In this document: in pieces, positions 17,951-27,864 of the stretch
Numbering within the stretch: position 1 is the stretch's first letter
How the letters are laid out: every line of letters starts with the position of its first letter
NCBI RefSeq assembly: GCF_040529045.1
Contig: NZ_CP131914.1
Span: forward strand, 2,092,501-2,156,500
Length of the DNA: 64,000 nucleotides
Origin: Xanthomonas indica
Lineage (GTDB): Bacteria; Pseudomonadota; Gammaproteobacteria; Xanthomonadales; Xanthomonadaceae
Direction: 5' to 3'
The notes under the pieces: model-generated
Told to the model about the DNA's origin: nothing
Database searches by the model: none
Seen by the model: the letters and a program-made list of their open reading frames with translations, nothing else
Program-made: the position numbers and the translations under genes

Positions 17951-17975
17951 GGTCCGGCGCGTGTTGCGCCGGACC
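17951..17975. terminator. Bidirectional hairpin between convergent genes
   Basis: Perfect 10-bp stem GGTCCGGCGC/GCGCCGGACC with loop GTGTT, 12 bp after the autotransporter stop and about 78 bp before the stop of the leftward dehydrogenase gene. No T tract follows. Confidence 0.6.
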
Positions 17976-18052
17976 AGGCTCGCTCAGGCAGGGCCAGGCT
18001 GTTCGGCCCTGCGCGCTGCGACCTCTCCGCCTGCGGCGCAGGCGGTGTTGCG

Positions 18053-19153
18053 TCACTCTCCGCGCAGATGGCCCATCGAGCGCGGCGCGGTGCGGCCCAG
18101 CGGCAGCTTGAGCTTGCCGATCGCCTGCATGCGCGCCTCGGCGATGCGGTCGGCGGCCTGTTGCGGCGGAATGTTCTCGCGCTCGGACAGGTCGAAGATC
18201 TTGCCGAGGTTGTGGTACATGCTGCGGATCAGCCGCATCGCGCGTTCGCGGTTGTAGCCGTCGATTTCCAGCGATACGTTCATCACGCCGCCGGCGTTGA
18301 CCGCGTAGTCCGGCGCGTAGAGGATGCCGCGGCGGTGCAGTTCCTCGCCGACCGCCGGATTGGCCAGCTGGTTGTTGGCGGTGCCGCAGACGATCTTGAC
18401 CTTGAGCCGCGGCAGCTTGGCCTCGTCGAGCGCGCTTTCCAGGGCGCACGGCGCCAGCACGTCGGCGGCGACGTCGTAGATGTCGTCCGGGTCCACCGCC
18501 TCGGCGCCGTACTCGGCCACCGCGCGCGCGACCAGCGCCGGGTCCAGATCGGTCACGTACAGCTTGGCGCCGCGCTCCTTGAGCAGCTTCACCAGTTCCA
18601 TGCCGATGTGGCCCAGGCCCTGCACGGCGATGCTGGTCTTGCCGATCTCCTCGTGGCCGAACTTGCGTTGCAGCGAGGCCATCAGCGCCTGCAGCGCGCC
18701 GTAGGCGGTGAACGGGGCCGGGTCGCCGGAGCCGCCATGCACCTGGTGCACGCCGGTGACGTACTCGGTCTCCAGGTAGATCTGCTCCATGTCGTTGACG
18801 TCGGTGCCGACGTCCTCGGCGGTGATGTAGCGGCCGCCCAGCGAATCGACATAGCGGCCGAAGGCGCGGAACAGCGCTTCGGACTTGTCGCTCTTCGGGT
18901 CGCCGATGATCACCGCCTTGCCGCCGCCGATGTTGAGCCCGGCCAGCGCGTTCTTGTAGGTCATGGTGCGGCTGAGCCGCAGCGCGTCCTGCAGGGCGGA
19001 CTCGGTGTTGGCGTAGGGGCGCATGCGCACGCCGCCCAGCGCAGGGCCGAGCACCGTGTTGTGGATGGCGATGATCGCCTGCAGTCCCACGTCGCGGTTG
19101 TGGCAGAAGACGACCTGTTCGTGGCCGGTGTTGGCTAGCGTTTCGAAAAGCAT
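18053..19153 (-). CDS. Glu/Leu/Phe/Val dehydrogenase, leucine dehydrogenase type
   Basis: A 366-residue amino-acid dehydrogenase. The catalytic and substrate lysines are in TYKNALAGLN (K67) and IGGGKAVI (K79), at positions matching leucine dehydrogenase numbering. A Rossmann motif VQGLGHIG follows, and the size fits the leucine/phenylalanine/valine branch rather than glutamate dehydrogenase. It deaminates branched-chain amino acids to 2-oxo acids with NAD+. The start MLFETLANTG was preferred over an ORF start 24 codons upstream, which adds an unrelated Cys-rich stretch. IcmF, a branched acyl-CoA mutase, lies about 1 kb away on the other strand, which fits joint handling of branched carbon, but they are not an operon. 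Confidence 0.9.
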   Translation of the reverse strand: MLFETLANTGHEQVVFCHNRDVGLQAIIAIHNTVLGPALGGVRMRPYANTESALQDALRLSRTMTYKNALAGLNIGGGKAVIIGDPKSDKSEALFRAFGRYVDSLGGRYITAEDVGTDVNDMEQIYLETEYVTGVHQVHGGSGDPAPFTAYGALQALMASLQRKFGHEEIGKTSIAVQGLGHIGMELVKLLKERGAKLYVTDLDPALVARAVAEYGAEAVDPDDIYDVAADVLAPCALESALDEAKLPRLKVKIVCGTANNQLANPAVGEELHRRGILYAPDYAVNAGGVMNVSLEIDGYNRERAMRLIRSMYHNLGKIFDLSERENIPPQQAADRIAEARMQAIGKLKLPLGRTAPRSMGHLRGE

Positions 19154-19625
19154 GGGGGCTCCGCTGGCGTTGCAGGTGTCGGACACCATGGTCCAGGAAC
19201 ATGCCTGGTGGGTGGCGCAAAACAAAAACGCGACGGTTCCGGAACAGGCCCTGAGCGTCGCGATGGCGGCATTTTAAAGCAATTGCCTGCCGCCCGCGCG
19301 CTGGCGCCGCGGCCCGCGGCATGGGCATCTCGCCACTGCGTGCGACGCCAGGGGCAAGAGCGGCCGTTCGCCGGGTCGCTTGCGTAGGCTTTGAGCGGGG
19401 CGGACTGGGGCGGGAATGGCGCCTGGCACAGGGGGGCGGCGCGTGGGCGTCCGGGGCGGCCCTGCGGTAGTGGTGACCGCGCGGGGTGCGGTGACGCGCG
19501 GGCGAGCGCTGGCGCCGTGGGCGGCAGCGCTGGTCGACGCATGGCCGCGGCCCTGCATACCGCGGCGGCGCGGTCCACGATCGCCGCCGGCACGGCGATC
19601 GCGCGTCTTCTGTGGGGCGGATGGA
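19154..19625. other. Gene-free region upstream of leucine dehydrogenase
   Basis: About 470 bp with no credible gene. Frames that remain open here are Arg/Pro/Ala-rich on both strands and lack motifs. It must contain the promoter of the dehydrogenase gene and the 3' end of the WXXGXW gene; I recognise no clear terminator or operator. Confidence 0.5.
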
Positions 19626-19943
19626 CTAGCGGCGGACCCAATAGCCGGCGCGGAAGCGATAGGCAGGGCCGTGGTGCTCCCACCGTGGGCCGACGTAGAC
19701 GTAGCCCGGCCGTTCCACCACGTAGCGGCCGGCGACCCAGACGTAGTGGTAGCCGTTCCACTGCCAGTAGCCGGGCATCCACACGTAGCCGGGTCGCACC
19801 ACCACCCGTTCCACGCGTGGCGGCGGCGGCGCGGTGCGGACCGACAGTTCCACCACGTCGCGCGCCTGCGCGGGCGCGGCGGCGATGCCGCCGGCGAGCG
19901 CGCCGCCGAGCAGGGTGGCCAGCAACAAGGGACGAGCGAACAT
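19626..19943 (-). CDS. YXWGXW/WXXGXW repeat protein, exported
   Basis: A 105-residue protein with a signal peptide ([22 protein letters not shown] cleavage region about 29) and a mature part made of aromatic Tyr/Trp-Gly repeats ([38 protein letters not shown]). Such repeats define a family of small exported proteins of unknown function, common in Proteobacteria. The ATG at 19943 was chosen because it starts the signal peptide; the upstream in-frame ATG adds 53 residues without export features. Probably periplasmic or surface-associated. Confidence 0.85.
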   Translation of the reverse strand: MFARPLLLATLLGGALAGGIAAAPAQARDVVELSVRTAPPPPRVERVVVRPGYVWMPGYWQWNGYHYVWVAGRYVVERPGYVYVGPRWEHHGPAYRFRAGYWVRR

Positions 19944-20161
19944 GCGAGGTCTCCGAAGGCATCGGCGGGGTGCCGACGCGGGAGGAAACGCGGCGACCGG
20001 CGCGGATGTTGACGCGCTGCCGGGGGCGTATTCATGCAGCGGATAGCCAGGCGCGCCGGCGCGCATGCGGGGCGCCGCCCAAGCGTGCATGCTGCAGCGC
20101 AACCTGCCCGTGTCGCGTTGCGCGCCTAGAATCGCGGCATTCTCTTTTCGATGTCCGCACG

Positions 20162-23100
20162 ATGAGCCTTCCCGCGTCCCGCGTTCCGTTGCCGCAGACG
20201 GACGCCAGTCCCCTGCGTTTCGTCACCGCCGCCAGCCTGTTCGACGGCCACGATGCGGCGATCAACATCATGCGCCGCCTGATCCAGGCGCAGGGCGCCG
20301 AGGTGATCCATCTCGGCCACAACCGCAGCGTCGAGGACGTGGTGTGCGCGGCGCTGCAGGAGGACGCCGACGCGATCGCGCTGTCGTCCTACCAGGGCGG
20401 GCACGTGGAGTATTTCAAGTACATGGTGGACATGCTGCGCGAACGTGGCGCCGGCCATGTGCGGGTGTTCGGCGGCGGTGGCGGCACCATCACCCCCGAG
20501 GAGATCGCCGAGCTGCAGGCCTACGGTGTGGAGCGCATCTACCACCCCAACGATGGCATGAAGATGGGCCTGGTGGAGATGATCGAGGACGTGGTGGCGC
20601 GGGCCGGGCAAGGGCGCGCGGCCGCGGCGGATGCGCGCGGCGCGAGCGCGGCCGGCTCCCCGCTGCCGGACATCGACGACGAGATCGGGATCGGTCGGAC
20701 GCTGTCGGCGATCGAGGATGGGACATTCTCGGAGGCCGAGCTGGCGTTGCTGCGCAAGCAGTGGCAGTCCGGCGCGGCGACCGCGGCCGAGCCGCGCAGC
20801 CGACGCACCGCGCCGGTGCTGGGCCTCACCGGCACCGGTGGCGCCGGCAAGTCCTCGGTCACCGACGAACTGCTCAATCGGTTCCTGGCCAGCTTCCCGC
20901 AGATGCGTATCGCGGTGGTGTCGGTGGACCCCAGCCGGCGCCGCACCGGCGGTGCGCTGCTCGGCGACCGCATCCGCATGAACGCGCTGCGCAGCCCGCG
21001 CGTGTACATGCGCTCGATGGCCACGCGGCGCCAGCACGCCGCCACCAACCGCGTGCTGAAGGACTGCATCGCGCTGTTGAAGGGCATCGGCTACGACCTG
21101 GTGATCGTGGAGACCGCCGGCATCGGCCAGAGCGATTCGGAGATCGTCGATCTGGTCGATTTCCCGGTGTACGTGATGACCAGCGACTACGGTGCGCCGA
21201 GCCAGCTGGAGAAGATCGACATGCTCGACTTCGCCGAGCTGGTGGTGCTGAACAAGTACGACCGGCGCGGCGCCGAGGACGCGCTGCGCGACGTGCGCAA
21301 GCAGTGGCGGCGCAACCGCGCGGCGTTCCAGCTGGAGGACGAGGCGGTGCCGGTGTATCCGACCATCGCCAGCCAGTTCAACGATCCGGGCGTGAGCTGG
21401 ATGTTCGTCAATCTGTGCCGCCTGCTGCGCGAGAAGCTGGCGACGCAGGTGGAGGCCGCGGCAGGCGCGCCGGGCATGCCGATGCACTGCGACTTCCATC
21501 CGCAGCTCGACACCACGCTGAAGGAGCCGCGCGCCACCGTGCTGATTCCCGGAGCGCGCGTGCGCTACCTGGCCGAGATCGCCGAGCAGGGGCGGGCGCT
21601 CAATGCCGGCGTGCTGCGCCAGGCCGAAGCGGCCGACCGTGCGCAGGCGTTCTGGCAGGCGCTGCACGCGCTGCAGGATCCGCAGCTGCCGGCGCAACTG
21701 GAACTGTATGCGGCGCACGACCTGCTGCCGGCGCCGCGCACGTCCGCCGAGGTGTCCGATGCCGCCGTGGACGCCAGCCTGCTGTTGCTGCGCCAGCGCT
21801 ACAACGATGCCTTGCAGTCGTTGTCCAGCGAATCGCTGAAGCTGCTGCGCGAGTGGCCGCAACGGCTGAAGTCGATCACCGACCCGGTCACCGAATACGC
21901 GGTGCGTGGCAAGCCGATCCGGGTGGAGAACTACCGGCAGTCGCTGAGCCACCAGTCCATTCCGAAGATCGCCGCGCCGCGCTACAAGAGCTGGGGCGAA
22001 CTGCTGACTTTCCTGGGCAAGGAGAACCTGCCCGGCAGCTATCCGTACACCGGCGGCGTGTATCCGTACCGGCGCACCGGCGAGGACCCGATCCGCATGT
22101 TCGCCGGCGAGGGCACGCCCGAGCGCACCAACCGGCGCTTCCACTACCTGAGCGTCGGCCAGCCGGCCGCGCGCCTGTCCACTGCCTTCGACAGCGTCAC
22201 CCTGTACGGCGAGGACCCGGCGCCGCGTCCGGACATCTACGGCAAGATCGGCAACTCCGGTGTCAACATCCCGACCCTGGACGACATGAAGAAGCTGTAT
22301 TCCGGTTTCGACCTGTGCGCGCCGACCACCAGCGTGTCGATGACCATCAACGGCCCGGCGCCGATGATCCTGGCGATGTTCATGAACACCGCCATCGACC
22401 AGCAGGTGGAGAAGTACCTGAAGGCCGACGCGCAGCGCTGGGCGCAGGCCGAGCAGACCCTGGCGCGGCTGTTCGACGGCCGCGAACGCCCGCGCTATCA
22501 CGGCGAGTTGCCGCCGGGCAACGACGGCCTCGGCCTGGCTCTGCTCGGGGTCAGCGGCGACCAGTTGGTGGACGCGGCGACCTACGCGCAGATCAAGGCG
22601 CAGACCCTGTCCAGCGTGCGCGGCACGGTGCAGGCCGACATCCTCAAGGAGGACCAGGCGCAGAACACCTGCATCTTCAGCACCGAGTTCGCGCTGCGCA
22701 TGATGGGCGACATCCAGCAGTATTTCGTCGAGCAGAAGGTGCGCAATTTCTACTCGGTGTCGATCTCCGGCTACCACATCGCCGAGGCCGGGGCGAACCC
22801 GATCAGCCAGCTCGCCTTCACCCTCAGCAACGGCTTCACCATCGTCGAGTACTACCTGGCGCGCGGCATGCACATCGACGATTTCGCGCCGAACCTGAGC
22901 TTCTTCTTCAGCAACGGCATGGACCCGGAGTACACGGTGATCGGCCGGGTGGCGCGGCGGATCTGGGCGCGGGCGATGCGCGAGCGCTACGGCGGCAACG
23001 AACGCAGCCAGATGATGAAGTACCACATCCAGACCTCGGGTCGTTCGCTGCACGCGCAGGAGATTCAGTTCAACGACATCCGCACCACGCTGCAGGCGCT

Positions 23101-23734
23101 GTACGCGTTGTTCGACAACTGCAACAGCCTGCACACCAACGCCTACGACGAGGCGATCACCACGCCGACCGAGGAGAGCGTGCGCCGCGCGGTGGCGATC
23201 CAGATGATCATCAACAAGGAGCTGGGGCTGAACTTCTGCGAGAACCCCTGGCAGGGCAGCTTCATCGTCGAGCAGCTCACCGACCTGGTCGAGGAGGCGG
23301 TGTACAAGGAGTTCGAGGCGATCAGCGAGCGCGGCGGCGTGCTCGGCGCGATGGACACCATGTACCAGCGCGGCAAGATCCAGGAAGAGAGCCTGTACTA
23401 CGAACACAAGAAGCACGACGGCAGCCTGCCGCTGGTCGGGGTCAACACCTTCCTGCCCAAGGAGCACGCAGGCGAGACCGCGACCGAGATCGAGCTGATC
23501 CGCTCCACCGAGCAGGAGAAGGACCAGCAGATCGGCAACGTGCGGGACTGGCAGCGGCGCCGCAATGCGCTGGCGCTGGCCGCCGACGGCGCCGGCCTTG
23601 GTGCGCTGCAGCGCACCGCACGCGAGCGCCGCAACGTGTTCGCGGCACTGATGGAAGCGGTCAAGACCCATAGCCTGGGCCAGATCAGCCACGCGCTGTA
23701 CGAGGTGGGTGGCGAGTATCGGCGCAACATGTAG
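20162..23734 (+). CDS. icmF: Fused isobutyryl-CoA mutase IcmF (B12 domain, G-protein chaperone, mutase)
   Basis: A 1190-residue fusion in the order known for IcmF: cobalamin-binding domain (about 20-145, FDGHDAAIN with H30), MeaB-type GTPase chaperone (P-loop [12 protein letters not shown] 221-232, NKYD near 361) and the large mutase domain (about 560-1190, [28 protein letters not shown]). It rearranges acyl-CoA carbon skeletons with adenosylcobalamin, and the built-in GTPase loads and protects the cofactor. The substrate-pocket Gln (Q834 in DQAQNTC) is IcmF-like. The ATG at 20162 directly precedes [10 protein letters not shown]; the open frame upstream has no family similarity. It is monocistronic, and no cobalamin riboswitch was recognised in 19944-20161. 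Confidence 0.93.
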   Translation: MSLPASRVPLPQTDASPLRFVTAASLFDGHDAAINIMRRLIQAQGAEVIHLGHNRSVEDVVCAALQEDADAIALSSYQGGHVEYFKYMVDMLRERGAGHVRVFGGGGGTITPEEIAELQAYGVERIYHPNDGMKMGLVEMIEDVVARAGQGRAAAADARGASAAGSPLPDIDDEIGIGRTLSAIEDGTFSEAELALLRKQWQSGAATAAEPRSRRTAPVLGLTGTGGAGKSSVTDELLNRFLASFPQMRIAVVSVDPSRRRTGGALLGDRIRMNALRSPRVYMRSMATRRQHAATNRVLKDCIALLKGIGYDLVIVETAGIGQSDSEIVDLVDFPVYVMTSDYGAPSQLEKIDMLDFAELVVLNKYDRRGAEDALRDVRKQWRRNRAAFQLEDEAVPVYPTIASQFNDPGVSWMFVNLCRLLREKLATQVEAAAGAPGMPMHCDFHPQLDTTLKEPRATVLIPGARVRYLAEIAEQGRALNAGVLRQAEAADRAQAFWQALHALQDPQLPAQLELYAAHDLLPAPRTSAEVSDAAVDASLLLLRQRYNDALQSLSSESLKLLREWPQRLKSITDPVTEYAVRGKPIRVENYRQSLSHQSIPKIAAPRYKSWGELLTFLGKENLPGSYPYTGGVYPYRRTGEDPIRMFAGEGTPERTNRRFHYLSVGQPAARLSTAFDSVTLYGEDPAPRPDIYGKIGNSGVNIPTLDDMKKLYSGFDLCAPTTSVSMTINGPAPMILAMFMNTAIDQQVEKYLKADAQRWAQAEQTLARLFDGRERPRYHGELPPGNDGLGLALLGVSGDQLVDAATYAQIKAQTLSSVRGTVQADILKEDQAQNTCIFSTEFALRMMGDIQQYFVEQKVRNFYSVSISGYHIAEAGANPISQLAFTLSNGFTIVEYYLARGMHIDDFAPNLSFFFSNGMDPEYTVIGRVARRIWARAMRERYGGNERSQMMKYHIQTSGRSLHAQEIQFNDIRTTLQALYALFDNCNSLHTNAYDEAITTPTEESVRRAVAIQMIINKELGLNFCENPWQGSFIVEQLTDLVEEAVYKEFEAISERGGVLGAMDTMYQRGKIQEESLYYEHKKHDGSLPLVGVNTFLPKEHAGETATEIELIRSTEQEKDQQIGNVRDWQRRRNALALAADGAGLGALQRTARERRNVFAALMEAVKTHSLGQISHALYEVGGEYRRNM

Positions 23735-23887
23735 GCGCGGTCGGGCGTCGGCGCTGACGCCATCGACGCCGCGGCGGCGAGTGTGCCTGCGCGGGTGTCG
23801 CGGCAAGGCCCCTGCGTGCGTCGCAAGCTTGCGGCCACTGCCCAGGGAAGCGCATGTTCTTCCCATCGACGAGCGTAGGGGTGACCG

Positions 23888-24370
23888 ATGAAAGCCTGGG
23901 CAGCGGGGGTGTTGATGGCGTGCGCGGCAGCGAGCCGGGCCCCGGAACCGGCCGGGGACGGCGCTGCAGGACCGCTGTTCGAAACCGTCGCGGCGCTGGA
24001 CCAGCGCCTGTTCGACGCCTACAACCGCTGCGACCTGGCGGCGTTCGAGTCGCTGTTCGTGCCGGACGTGGAGTTCTACCACGACACCGGCGGCGTCACC
24101 TGGGATCGCGCGAGCGTCGTCGACAGCACGCGCAAATGGATCTGCGGCAAGGTCCGTCGTGCGTTGGTGCCCGGCACGCTGCGGGTCTACCCGGTCAAGG
24201 ACTTCGGGGCGATCGAGGAGGGGGAGCACCGCTTCTGCGACCTGGCCAGTGGCCGTTGCGAGGGCATCGCCAAGTTCGTGATGGTGTGGCGCCAGGACCC
24301 GGACGGGTGGAAGCTCACGCGCGTGCTCAGCTATGGCCACCGCGCGGCCCCCGAGCCGGCGCCGCACTGA
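23888..24370 (+). CDS. NTF2-like/SnoaL-like (DUF4440-type) protein, possibly exported
   Basis: A 160-residue protein. A short hydrophobic N terminus (MKAWAAGVLMACAAASRAP) may be a signal peptide; an NTF2-like cone fold follows (about 28-150: ALDQRLFDAYNRCDLAAFESL, VEFYHDTGG, KFVMVWRQDPDGWKLTRVLSYGHR). The family includes enzymes and ligand-binding proteins, and no catalytic signature is conclusive here. AGGGGTGACC just before the ATG serves as ribosome site. It lies downstream of icmF with a 150-bp gap, so probably a separate unit. Function unknown. Confidence 0.82.
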   Translation: MKAWAAGVLMACAAASRAPEPAGDGAAGPLFETVAALDQRLFDAYNRCDLAAFESLFVPDVEFYHDTGGVTWDRASVVDSTRKWICGKVRRALVPGTLRVYPVKDFGAIEEGEHRFCDLASGRCEGIAKFVMVWRQDPDGWKLTRVLSYGHRAAPEPAPH

Positions 24371-24681
24371 ACGTGCGCGTGGCGGTCGCCGCCGGAAAGC
24401 AGGCGGTCAAGCCCATGCCTGGGCCGGATCAGCCACCTGCCGCACGCAGGGGATGCTGGGTGTCGACGCACGTGCCGGCGGGGTGGTGACGGGCAACGCC
24501 GGCACGCCGCTTGCTTGCGACTGGGGAGCGCGATCGCGCGTGTCTCCGACCGCCTGACGGAGGTCGGCCGCCGCATCACGTCGGCGTTGCGCAGAAACCC
24601 GCGCGGCGTGCTTGAATGACATGGCGCGCCGCGTGGGCGCGCACCGGTGGCCGGGCGCGGGGACCTGGCGATGTTTTGCGG
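24371..24681. other. Gene-free gap
   Basis: About 310 bp between two rightward genes. No credible gene, repeat or strong hairpin is visible. A weak CCGACC/GGTCGG pairing near 24546-24567 is the only secondary structure noticed. Confidence 0.45.
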
Positions 24682-25740
24682 ATGACGACGATCGTGCCGA
24701 TCATGTGGATTGCCATCAGTGCGGGTGTGCTGGTGCTGGGGGCCGGACTGTGGTGGTGGCTGCGCCGTGGCCATGGCGATGCGGCCGAAGCGCCGCAGGC
24801 GCGCACGGCGTTCGAGGGCGCGGGCCAACTCGATGCGCCGGCAGCGCCTGCACGCGCGGCATCGGCTGCGCCTGTGGCCGCAGCGGACCCGGGCATCGAC
24901 CCATTCGCCGATCCGGCGCTGATCGATCTGGATCCGGTGCCGGATGCGGCGATCCTGGCGCGCCTGTGCGAGCTGGCGTTCGCCGGCCGGCCGGTGAACG
25001 CGTCGGCCGCGGCCACGCCGGCGGTCATGGCCGATGCCGCCGCGGTGCTGGCGCGCATCGACGCGCATCCGCGCTACACGCCGCGGCGCCCGCACCTGTT
25101 GCCGCAGCTGACCCGTGCGATCAACGATCCGGCCGCCGGCGCCCACGCCATCGCCACGATCCTGGGCCAGGACCCGGCGCTGGCCGGCAACCTGCTGCGC
25201 ATCGCCAACAGCGTCGTCTACCGCCGCCATCCCGAGCCGATCGAGAACCTGGAGCGGGCGGTGGCCCTGCTCGGCACCGAGGGCCTGCGCCAGATCGTGC
25301 TGGCGGCGTTGCTGCAGCCGGTGATCGTCGACGACGGCAGTGTCTTCGGCCGCTGTGCGGCGGTGCTGTGGGAACACACCCTGCTGTCGGCGCACGCCGC
25401 CGCGCAGGTGCCGGACCGCGAGGATGCGAACGCCGCGCAATTGCTGGCGCTGCTGTGCGGGCTGGGCGCGGTCGCGGTGGTGCAGGTGCTGCGCGATGTC
25501 CACGCACGCCATGCCGAGGCGGCTCCCACGCCGGCGGCGATGACCGAGATGCTGGAGGCCTGGTCGGCGCACTGCGCCAAGGCCATCTCCGCGGACTGGG
25601 GGCTGTCGCCGCGCGTGCAGCGCGCGCTGGAGGAGCAGGCCAGCGACGCCGATGTGGCGACCATGAGTGCGCTCGGCCTGGCCCTGCGCCGGCATCGCGC
25701 CGCCGCGGCCGCACAGTTGGCGGTGCGCTATCGCCGTTAG
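24682..25740 (+). CDS. Membrane-tethered HDOD domain protein
   Basis: A 352-residue protein. One N-terminal transmembrane helix (about 5-26, ending WWWLRR) is followed by an Ala/Pro-rich linker and an HDOD domain (about 125-320: LPQLTRAINDPAAGAHAIA, DPALAGNLLRIANSVVYRR, LGTEGLRQIVL). HDOD domains are HD-related but usually non-catalytic and occur in signalling proteins; this one lacks a GGDEF, EAL or response-regulator partner. The ATG at 24682 gives an N terminus that begins just before the TM helix; the ATG 66 bp upstream adds an Arg-rich leader. Its partners cannot be deduced from the neighbours. Confidence 0.85.
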   Translation: MTTIVPIMWIAISAGVLVLGAGLWWWLRRGHGDAAEAPQARTAFEGAGQLDAPAAPARAASAAPVAAADPGIDPFADPALIDLDPVPDAAILARLCELAFAGRPVNASAAATPAVMADAAAVLARIDAHPRYTPRRPHLLPQLTRAINDPAAGAHAIATILGQDPALAGNLLRIANSVVYRRHPEPIENLERAVALLGTEGLRQIVLAALLQPVIVDDGSVFGRCAAVLWEHTLLSAHAAAQVPDREDANAAQLLALLCGLGAVAVVQVLRDVHARHAEAAPTPAAMTEMLEAWSAHCAKAISADWGLSPRVQRALEEQASDADVATMSALGLALRRHRAAAAAQLAVRYRR

Positions 25741-26055
25741 GTGGCGCCGTTGCGTGGTCCAGCCAGTGATTGGTCGACACGTGCGGCAGAGCGGCCGGGT
25801 GCCGCAGCGATGCTTGGCCACCGGGCGATGCGACGGGATGTCGGCGCAGCCGGCAGCGCGAGACAGCATGCGCCGACGCAGGCGCGGATCGCTGTCGTGT
25901 CCGCGCTGGCGCCGAGGCTGATCTGCTTGCTGGCGCCGCTGGCGACGATCGCCGTCCATGAAGGTGGCGCCCTGCTGGCGGCGCATGCGCATGCGTGCGC
26001 CGCGCGGTTCCGGCGTGGCAGGCGGCCGCTCGGTGCCGCGCGGAGCCGACCATGA
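25741..26055 (+). pseudogene. Possible truncated M50-like ORF (GTG start), ATGA overlap with next gene
   Basis: A 104-codon frame beginning at a GTG directly after the HDOD stop and ending in TGA within the ATGA overlap with the M50 gene start at 26052. Near its end it reads ATIAVHEGGALLAAHAHA, which aligns with the M50 zinc motif region ATVALHECGHVLAARAAG of the neighbour (10 of 18 identical), but the second zinc histidine is Ala and the protein stops about 30 residues later. It may be a decayed duplicate of an M50 protein, an overprinted leader peptide, or chance. No ribosome site is obvious, so translation is uncertain. Confidence 0.3.
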
Positions 26056-27203
26056 GTTCGGCCGGGACAACACGCGGCGTGTGGATGCCATCGCCTTGGC
26101 TCAATCGGCTCCTGACAGGCGTGCAGGGCGTGCTGTTGCTGATCGGCGTCTCGGCGATGGCGGTCGGCGCTATCGCCCTGGTCCAGGGCGTCTGGGCACC
26201 GGGCATGGTCGAGTTGCCGGTGATCCTGCTCAGTCTTCCGCTGGCGGGCATGGCGACGGTGGCGCTGCACGAGTGCGGCCACGTGCTGGCGGCGCGTGCC
26301 GCGGGCATGACCGTCTACCTGATCCATATCGGCCCGCTGCAACTGCATGCGCGCCGCCGTGGCTGGAAGATGCGTTGGCGGCGCGTGCGCCCCGGCCATC
26401 CGATCGGCTTCGTGCTGCCCGTGCCGGATCCCTCCCTGTCGCTGTGCCGGCAGTATCGATTGACGATCGTCGGCGGGCCGGCGGCCAATCTGCTGGTGGC
26501 GTCGATCGCATGGCTTGCCGCGCGAGGCGCCGGCCTGGACAGCAGCCTGGGCGCATTCTGCGTTGGCATCGGCGTCCTCAACTTCGCGGTCGCGCTGATC
26601 AATCTGTTGCCGGTGCAGGGCCGGTCGGGCGCAACCGATGGCTTGCAATGGGTGAATGTGGCGCGGTGGCACGAAGCGGATGCCCCGGCGTACGTGCTTG
26701 CCGAACTCAATGGGTGGACGTGCAAGGGCGTCACCGCGGACAGGCTGCCGCCGTCCCGCCTGGACGTGCTGGCACGCAGCGACCTGGCCTTGTGCCACAG
26801 CTGGTTTGCGTTGAAGGCGGCGCAACAGCGTGGTCAGTGGCGGCAAGCGGCGGAACTGCAACCGCAGATGGAACAGCGCCTTGCGGAAGTGGGGCCCGCT
26901 GCCGCGCACTGGGCGACGCTGGTCATGCTGCTGCGGTGCGAATTCGCATTTTCGCGTGCGATGGCGGGAAGCGCCGAGATGGAGATGCTGGAGGCGGGAC
27001 TGACGGCGGAGGCGGACTGGATCGCTCCTGCGTTGCGCCCGCGCTGCCGGGCATTGATGGCCGTGCGGCACGGCGACGCGGCGGCGGCGCAGGCCTGGTT
27101 GCGTCTTGCGGAGGCGGCGGCCGAAGACCAAGTCGATCGTGCCCTGCGGGCCAACGAAGCGGTGCTGCGCGATGCGATCCGTGGACTGCTAAAGGCCGAA
27201 TGA
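26052..27203 (+). CDS. M50-type membrane metalloprotease
   Basis: A 383-residue protein. TM segments lie near 20-45, 55-85 (carrying the zinc motif HECGH, 73-77), 137-160 and 165-187. GGPAAN (141-146) and NLLPVQG...TDG (184-197, Asp196 as third ligand) match the second conserved site of site-2-protease-like enzymes. No PDZ domain is present, so it is not RseP. A soluble helical region (about 200-383) follows. Intramembrane proteolysis of an unknown substrate is likely. MSSAGTTRGV was chosen as start, with GGAG 7-10 bp upstream; M at residue 12 is an alternative. Confidence 0.8.
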   Translation: MSSAGTTRGVWMPSPWLNRLLTGVQGVLLLIGVSAMAVGAIALVQGVWAPGMVELPVILLSLPLAGMATVALHECGHVLAARAAGMTVYLIHIGPLQLHARRRGWKMRWRRVRPGHPIGFVLPVPDPSLSLCRQYRLTIVGGPAANLLVASIAWLAARGAGLDSSLGAFCVGIGVLNFAVALINLLPVQGRSGATDGLQWVNVARWHEADAPAYVLAELNGWTCKGVTADRLPPSRLDVLARSDLALCHSWFALKAAQQRGQWRQAAELQPQMEQRLAEVGPAAAHWATLVMLLRCEFAFSRAMAGSAEMEMLEAGLTAEADWIAPALRPRCRALMAVRHGDAAAAQAWLRLAEAAAEDQVDRALRANEAVLRDAIRGLLKAE

Positions 27204-27323
27204 TCCGTTGCTTCGGCACGGTCGACGCCATGCGCCGCTTGCATGACGCGCGGCGCGTTTTCTCGACGTCATGCAGGCGCGATGCGCCCGGCGGGCAGGA
27301 GACGGCCTGCCTAGCGGGAGGCC

Positions 27324-27345
27324 CCGGCTGCACGCATGCAGCCGG
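27324..27345. terminator. Hairpin between convergent genes
   Basis: Perfect 9-bp stem CCGGCTGCA/TGCAGCCGG with loop CGCA, between the M50 stop and the stop of the leftward stress-protein gene. It could end transcription from both sides; no T tract is present. Confidence 0.5.
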
Positions 27346-27375
27346 CGCGACGGCGGCGTGGCGAGCGCGTCGACC

Positions 27376-27864
27376 TCAGCGCAGCGGCACGTCGGCGACC
27401 TTGTCCTGATAGTCGCGCTTGGGATCGATCCCGAACAGCACCTTGATGCCGGCCATCAGGCTGGAACCATTCAGCCAGATCTGCGCGTGGTCCGGATCCA
27501 GGCGCAGCAGCGCCAGCTTCGGATCGTCCTTGCCCTGTTCGTACCAGGCGTCGATGAAGCCGTTCCACAGGCGCTCGATCACCGCCTGGTCGTTGTCCAC
27601 GCTGAGCGTGCCGCTGATGCTGGCGAACAGGTCGTGGTTCTTGGCGCTGAACGCCGCGATCACCCGCTGGCTCTGCGTCAGCTTCTGCACCAGCGCGTTG
27701 TCCTTGGAGGTGAAGAACCAGATCGGGCCGCCGTGATCGCCCTCGAACTGTGCGGTCATCGGGCGGGCGTGGCCGTCCTCGACGCCGTCCAGACCCAGCA
27801 TCACGGTGCGGTCGGACTTCAATGCCTTCCAGAATTTCTCTTCCAGTTCCTGCGGGCTGGCCAT
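27376..27864 (-). CDS. General stress protein, FMN-binding split-barrel (PNPOx-like)
   Basis: A 162-residue protein with the general stress protein 26 layout: MASPQELEEKFWKALKSDRT, TAQFEGDHGGPIWFFTSKD (flavin-contact strand) and WNGFIDAWYEQGKDDPKLALL. The family has a pyridoxamine-phosphate-oxidase-like split barrel that binds FMN or FAD; a Xanthomonas member is known as a general stress protein, but no enzymatic reaction is established. The ATG at 27864 has GGAG upstream and starts the family-typical N terminus; the ORF extending 53 residues upstream is rejected. It is divergent from the lipase gene. Confidence 0.9.
   Translation of the reverse strand: MASPQELEEKFWKALKSDRTVMLGLDGVEDGHARPMTAQFEGDHGGPIWFFTSKDNALVQKLTQSQRVIAAFSAKNHDLFASISGTLSVDNDQAVIERLWNGFIDAWYEQGKDDPKLALLRLDPDHAQIWLNGSSLMAGIKVLFGIDPKRDYQDKVADVPLR

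Noticed and set aside
19944-20161. Cobalamin riboswitch upstream of icmF
   Set aside because: No recognisable B12-box or conserved stem pattern was found by eye; a covariance-model search would be decisive.
20126-24367. Very long leftward open frame (about 1413 codons) opposite icmF
   Set aside because: It is the antisense of a strongly conserved gene in GC-rich DNA, has no motif and an Arg/Gln/His/Ala-rich composition.
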